Of a stretch of 18,393 nt of DNA, positions 16,160 to 18,393 are shown piece after piece. The translations under genes were made by a program, and so were the position numbers. A model generated the notes under the pieces. That model was not told the DNA's origin. It ran no database searches and worked only from the letters and a program-made list of their open reading frames with translations. Each line of letters begins with the position of its first letter. Position 1 is the stretch's first letter. The stretch comes from an uncultured Bacteroidales bacterium (GTDB lineage Bacteria; Bacteroidota; Bacteroidia; Bacteroidales; Paludibacteraceae), in NCBI GenBank assembly GCA_937911235.1, contig CALDPN010000142.1, positions 1 through 18,393 of the forward strand. The letters are read 5' to 3'.

Positions 16160-16214
16160 GTTTAGTATCTAAACCATTGGGACTCTGCCTTATACGGCAG
16201 ATTACCCAACGGTT
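16160..16214 (+). promoter_or_regulatory. Structured RNA element between rpsI and rpsB, possible regulatory leader
   Basis: Two structures can form. Hairpin 1 is GTTTAG (16160-16165) with CTAAAC (16169-16174), perfect, with a 3-base loop. Hairpin 2 has a lower stem AACC-A-TTGGG (16172-16181) with CCCAA-C-GGTT (16205-16214) and an upper stem CTGCC (16185-16189) with GGCAG (16196-16200) around TTATAC. The two share bases 16172-16174, so they partly exclude each other. No T run follows, so hairpin 2 is not an ordinary terminator. It could be a ribosomal-protein autoregulatory site (S2), an attenuator or an RNA processing site. Confidence 0.55.
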
Positions 16215-16256
16215 GATATGTTTTAACAAGAATGTAAACAAACTTTTTAAAAAATT

Positions 16257-17099
16257 ATGGCAAGAACAAATTTTCAAGACCTTTTAAATGCTGAAGTGCA
16301 TTTTGGTCACATGACTCGCAAATGGAATCCTGCGATGGCTCCTTACATCTTCACAGAGCAAAACGGAATCCACATCATCGATCTTAACAAAACTGTAGTA
16401 AAAATAGACGAAGCTGCTGATGCTCTTTATCAAATAGCTAAACAAGGTAAAAAAATCCTTTTCGTAGCTACTAAAAAACAAGCTAAAGAAATCATCGCAG
16501 AAAAAGCTACTTCTGTAAATATGCCTTATATTACAGAACGTTGGGCTGGTGGTATGTTAACTAACTTCTCTACTATCCGTAAAGCAGTTAAAAAAATGAC
16601 TACTATCGACAAAATGTCTAACGACGGTACTTTCGAAAACCTTTCTAAACGCGAAAAATTACAAATCGCTCGTCAAAGAGAAAAACTACAAAAGAACTTA
16701 GGCAGTATCGCAGACCTAACTCGTCTTCCTTCTGCTCTTTTCGTAGTTGACGTAATGAAAGAACACATCGCTGTGAAAGAAGCTAACCGTCTAGGTATTC
16801 CAGTGTTTGGTATCGTTGATACAAACTCAAACCCAAGAAACATCGACTACATTATCCCAGGTAATGACGACGCTTCTAAATCTATCGATATCATCTTAAG
16901 CGCAGTAGTTGATGCTATCGGCGAAGGTTTGAAAGAACGCAAAATGGAAAAAGAAAAAGAACAAGAAAACAACGCTAACGATAAACAAGAAAAGAAAGCT
17001 AAAGGCGGTCGCGCTCGCATCAAACGTGGTGAAAACGCAGAACTTAACGCTAACGTAGCTGAAAAATTCTTATCTGAAGCAGAAAAAGAAGAAGCATAA
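16257..17099 (+). CDS. rpsB: Small ribosomal subunit protein uS2
   Basis: S2 binds late on the small subunit near S1 and is needed for translation initiation. The 280-residue product has the family motifs at the start (DLLNAEVHFGHMTRKWNPAM, then YIFTEQNGIHIIDLNKT), plus FVATKKQAKEI, ERWAGGMLTNFSTIRK and PSALFVVDVMKEHIAVKEA. The segment GIPVFGIVDTNSNP follows. It is longer than E. coli S2 because of a charged Lys/Glu/Asn-rich C-terminal tail from about residue 225, common in this phylum. It starts 125 bases after rpsI behind the structured spacer, without a Shine-Dalgarno site, and is followed by tsf after 4 bases. Confidence 0.98.
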   Translation: MARTNFQDLLNAEVHFGHMTRKWNPAMAPYIFTEQNGIHIIDLNKTVVKIDEAADALYQIAKQGKKILFVATKKQAKEIIAEKATSVNMPYITERWAGGMLTNFSTIRKAVKKMTTIDKMSNDGTFENLSKREKLQIARQREKLQKNLGSIADLTRLPSALFVVDVMKEHIAVKEANRLGIPVFGIVDTNSNPRNIDYIIPGNDDASKSIDIILSAVVDAIGEGLKERKMEKEKEQENNANDKQEKKAKGGRARIKRGENAELNANVAEKFLSEAEKEEA

Positions 17100-17103
17100 A
17101 ATT

Positions 17104-17925
17104 ATGGCAGTAACTATGGCAGATATTTCCAAGCTTCGTACAATGACCGGAGCTGGAATGATGGATTGTAAAAACGCTTTAAACGAAGCAGAAGGTAACT
17201 TCGATAAAGCTATTGAAATTATTCGTAAAAAAGGTCAAGCTATCGCAGCTAAACGTAGCGACCGTCAAGCATCAGAAGGTTGTGTACTTTCTGCTTCTAA
17301 CGGCGAATTTGCTGCAGTAGTAGCTATCAAATGCGAAACTGACTTCGTTGCACAAAACGCTGACTTCATCGCTTTAACTCAAAGCATCCTTGATGCAGCT
17401 ATGGCAAACAAAATCGCTGACAAAGAAGCTCTTTTAGCTCTTGAAATCGATGGTCGTAGCATCGCAGACCTAATCACAGACCGCAGTGGTATCACTGGCG
17501 AAAAAATGGAATTAGGTTTCTATGAAGTAGTTAACGGTGCAGCAACTGTTGCTTACATCCACCCAGGAAACAAACTTGCTACTGTAGTAGCATTCAACGA
17601 AGCTCTTGACGCTCAAGTAGCTCGTGAAGTAGCAATGCAAGTTGCAGCTATGAACCCAATCGCAGTAAACCGCGCAGAAGTTCCAGCTAACATCATCGCT
17701 ACAGAATTAGAAGTTGGTCGTGAAAAAGCTCGTCAAGAAGGCAAACCAGAAGCTATGCTTGACAAAATTGCTGAAGGTCGTCTTAACAAATTCTACAAAG
17801 AGTCTACTCTTCTAGAACAAGACTTCATCAAAGATGCTAAAGTAAGTGTTCAACAATACTTAAAACAAGTTTCTGCGTCTCTTACAGCTACAGCTTTCAA
17901 ACGCGTAACTCTAAACGAAGAATAA
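17104..17925 (+). CDS. tsf: Translation elongation factor Ts
   Basis: EF-Ts exchanges GDP for GTP on EF-Tu. The 273-residue protein begins with the UBA-like domain (ISKLRTMTGAGMMDCKNAL, then a short acidic linker and FDKAIEIIRKKGQA). It has the conserved CETDFVAQN that contacts EF-Tu, followed by the core dimerisation subdomains (GYIHPG-like YIHPGNK, QVAAMNP) and the closing segment EQDFIKDAKVSVQQYL. Length is close to the E. coli protein. Codon choice is strongly biased to CGT/CGC Arg and ATC Ile, as expected of a highly expressed gene. It is four bases after rpsB and ends the operon at the terminator at 17944-17977. Confidence 0.98.
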   Translation: MAVTMADISKLRTMTGAGMMDCKNALNEAEGNFDKAIEIIRKKGQAIAAKRSDRQASEGCVLSASNGEFAAVVAIKCETDFVAQNADFIALTQSILDAAMANKIADKEALLALEIDGRSIADLITDRSGITGEKMELGFYEVVNGAATVAYIHPGNKLATVVAFNEALDAQVAREVAMQVAAMNPIAVNRAEVPANIIATELEVGREKARQEGKPEAMLDKIAEGRLNKFYKESTLLEQDFIKDAKVSVQQYLKQVSASLTATAFKRVTLNEE

Positions 17926-17943
17926 TAAATTTTTATTCATATG

Positions 17944-17977
17944 AAAAATGGCGGCTAAATTTAGTCGCCATTTTTTT
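17944..17977 (+). terminator. Intrinsic terminator after tsf
   Basis: A long stem with AAAAATGGCGGCTA (17944-17957) and TAGTCGCCATTTTT (17962-17975), one G-T wobble, loop AATT, then T to 17977. It lies 18 bases after the tsf stop. Confidence 0.93.
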
Positions 17978-17984
17978 ATAAAAT

Positions 17985-18027
17985 AAAACGATAATTTTAT
18001 GCATTTAGCTAATAGAATTATCGTTTT
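17985..18027. repeat. 12-base perfect inverted repeat just before the ATPase promoter
   Basis: AAAACGATAATT (17985-17996) and AATTATCGTTTT (18016-18027) are exact complements around 19 bases, which themselves hold the palindromes ATGCAT (17999-18004) and TTAGCTAA (18005-18012). T continues to 18029, so it may be a second AT-rich terminator. It also spans the place where a -33 element would lie, so it could be an operator. Confidence 0.6.
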
Positions 18028-18031
18028 TTAT

Positions 18032-18039
18032 TATCTTTG
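18032..18039 (+). promoter_or_regulatory. Predicted promoter of the ATPase gene, -7 box TATCTTTG
   Basis: TATCTTTG matches TAnnTTTG and lies 35 bases before the ATG at 18075, immediately after the inverted repeat at 17985-18027. No TTG -33 element is apparent. Confidence 0.55.
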
Positions 18040-18062
18040 TGATAGCATTGTTAAATGTAAAT

Positions 18063-18068
18063 AGGAGG
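18063..18068 (+). promoter_or_regulatory. Perfect Shine-Dalgarno site AGGAGG
   Basis: AGGAGG with a spacer of six bases before the ATG at 18075 fixes the start of the ATPase gene. It is unusual here: none of the other genes in the window has such a site. Confidence 0.9.
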
Positions 18069-18074
18069 AGACTA

Positions 18075-18393
18075 ATGAAAGAGGCATATAAATATTCGGT
18101 TGACGAAGTTTTTAATAAATTGGGTACAAGTTCAGATGGTTTAAGTTTTGAACAAGCAGAAAAAAGACTTGCAACAAACGGATTAAATAAATTAAATGAA
18201 GCAAAAAAGAAAACACTACTTACAAGATTTATAGAGCAAATGAAAAACATTATGATAATTGTTCTTCTAATAGCAGCAATAATATCTTTAGTAGTAGCAA
18301 AAATAGAAAATGAAAGTTATACAGATTCAATAATAATATTTGCTGTTGTAATAATGAATGCAGTACTAGGAGTAGTGCAAGAAGCAAAAGCAG
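18075..18393 (+). CDS. P-type cation (probably calcium) ATPase, N-terminal part (3' end outside window)
   Basis: The first 106 residues are visible. They have the N-terminal cation-ATPase domain (YSVDEVFNKLGTSSDGLSFE, then RLATNGLNKL). A first membrane helix lies about residues 57-75 (IMIIVLLIAAIISLVV), and a second begins near 85 and runs into NAVLGVVQEAKA. This pattern is that of SERCA/PMCA-like P2 ATPases, which pump Ca2+ out of the cytoplasm; the phosphorylation and ion-binding motifs lie beyond the window, so ion specificity is inferred. Codons differ from the neighbours: about ten of twelve Ile are ATA, and both Arg are AGA. With the AGGAGG site this suggests descent from a low-GC Gram-positive donor. 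It stands alone after the tsf terminator. Confidence 0.88.
   Translation, partial: MKEAYKYSVDEVFNKLGTSSDGLSFEQAEKRLATNGLNKLNEAKKKTLLTRFIEQMKNIMIIVLLIAAIISLVVAKIENESYTDSIIIFAVVIMNAVLGVVQEAKA

Noticed and set aside
18005..18250. Minus-strand open frame opposite the ATPase start
   Set aside because: It is a mirror of the AT-rich ATPase coding sequence; the plus-strand frame has the SD site, promoter box and family match.
1..18393. CRISPR arrays, tRNA or rRNA genes, insertion sequences, toxin-antitoxin or phage genes
   Set aside because: No spaced repeats of CRISPR type, tRNA-like folds, transposase motifs or phage proteins were seen when reading the window by eye.

Overview
The window is AT-rich chromosomal DNA from a member of the Bacteroidota, most likely Bacteroidales. 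The evidence is Bacteroidota-type promoter boxes (TAnnTTTG) at most transcription starts, start codons without Shine-Dalgarno sequences, a type IX secretion (T9SS) type B sorting domain next to a PorP/SprF protein, a plant/Bacteroidota-style IspG with an inserted domain, and the gene order rplM-rpsI-rpsB-tsf. Most of the window is housekeeping; the accessory parts are the T9SS/PorP/lipoprotein stretch (about 4.9-10.4 kb) and the right edge (after 17.9 kb).

Layout. The 3' end of metK (+) runs to a bidirectional terminator at 423-452. Converging on it from the right is a translationally coupled minus-strand pair, mutS and a long NAD-dependent epimerase/dehydratase that carries a C-terminal four-cysteine zinc-finger-like module. 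A 350-base intergenic region holds the divergent promoters for mutS and for a 1279-residue secreted T9SS type B protein. That protein is followed by its probable partner, a PorP/SprF-like outer-membrane protein, and a strong terminator. Next come a short relic of a lipoprotein gene and an intact orphan lipoprotein gene, which converges on murF (-). murF is divergent from nadB. nadB overlaps ispG by four bases. After a strong promoter come rplM, rpsI, rpsB and tsf, with a structured spacer before rpsB, and a terminator after tsf. The window ends inside a P-type (calcium-type) ATPase gene.

How the genes relate. MetK makes S-adenosylmethionine. MutS repairs mismatches. MurF completes the peptidoglycan precursor. 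NadB starts NAD synthesis. IspG performs the penultimate step of the MEP isoprenoid pathway. The last operon supplies ribosomal proteins L13, S9 and S2 and elongation factor Ts. The secreted protein/PorP pair resembles the SprB/SprF arrangement in which a type B substrate is coded beside its dedicated PorP-like partner.

Most notable observations: (1) possible mutually exclusive hairpins in the rpsI-rpsB spacer; (2) a 3'-end relic of a duplicated lipoprotein gene just upstream of the intact one; (3) the epimerase/zinc-finger fusion coupled to mutS; (4) a terminal ATPase gene with a perfect AGGAGG site and ATA/AGA-rich codons, unlike its neighbours, yet with a Bacteroidota-type promoter box. 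No complete new defence, CRISPR or mobile system is visible.
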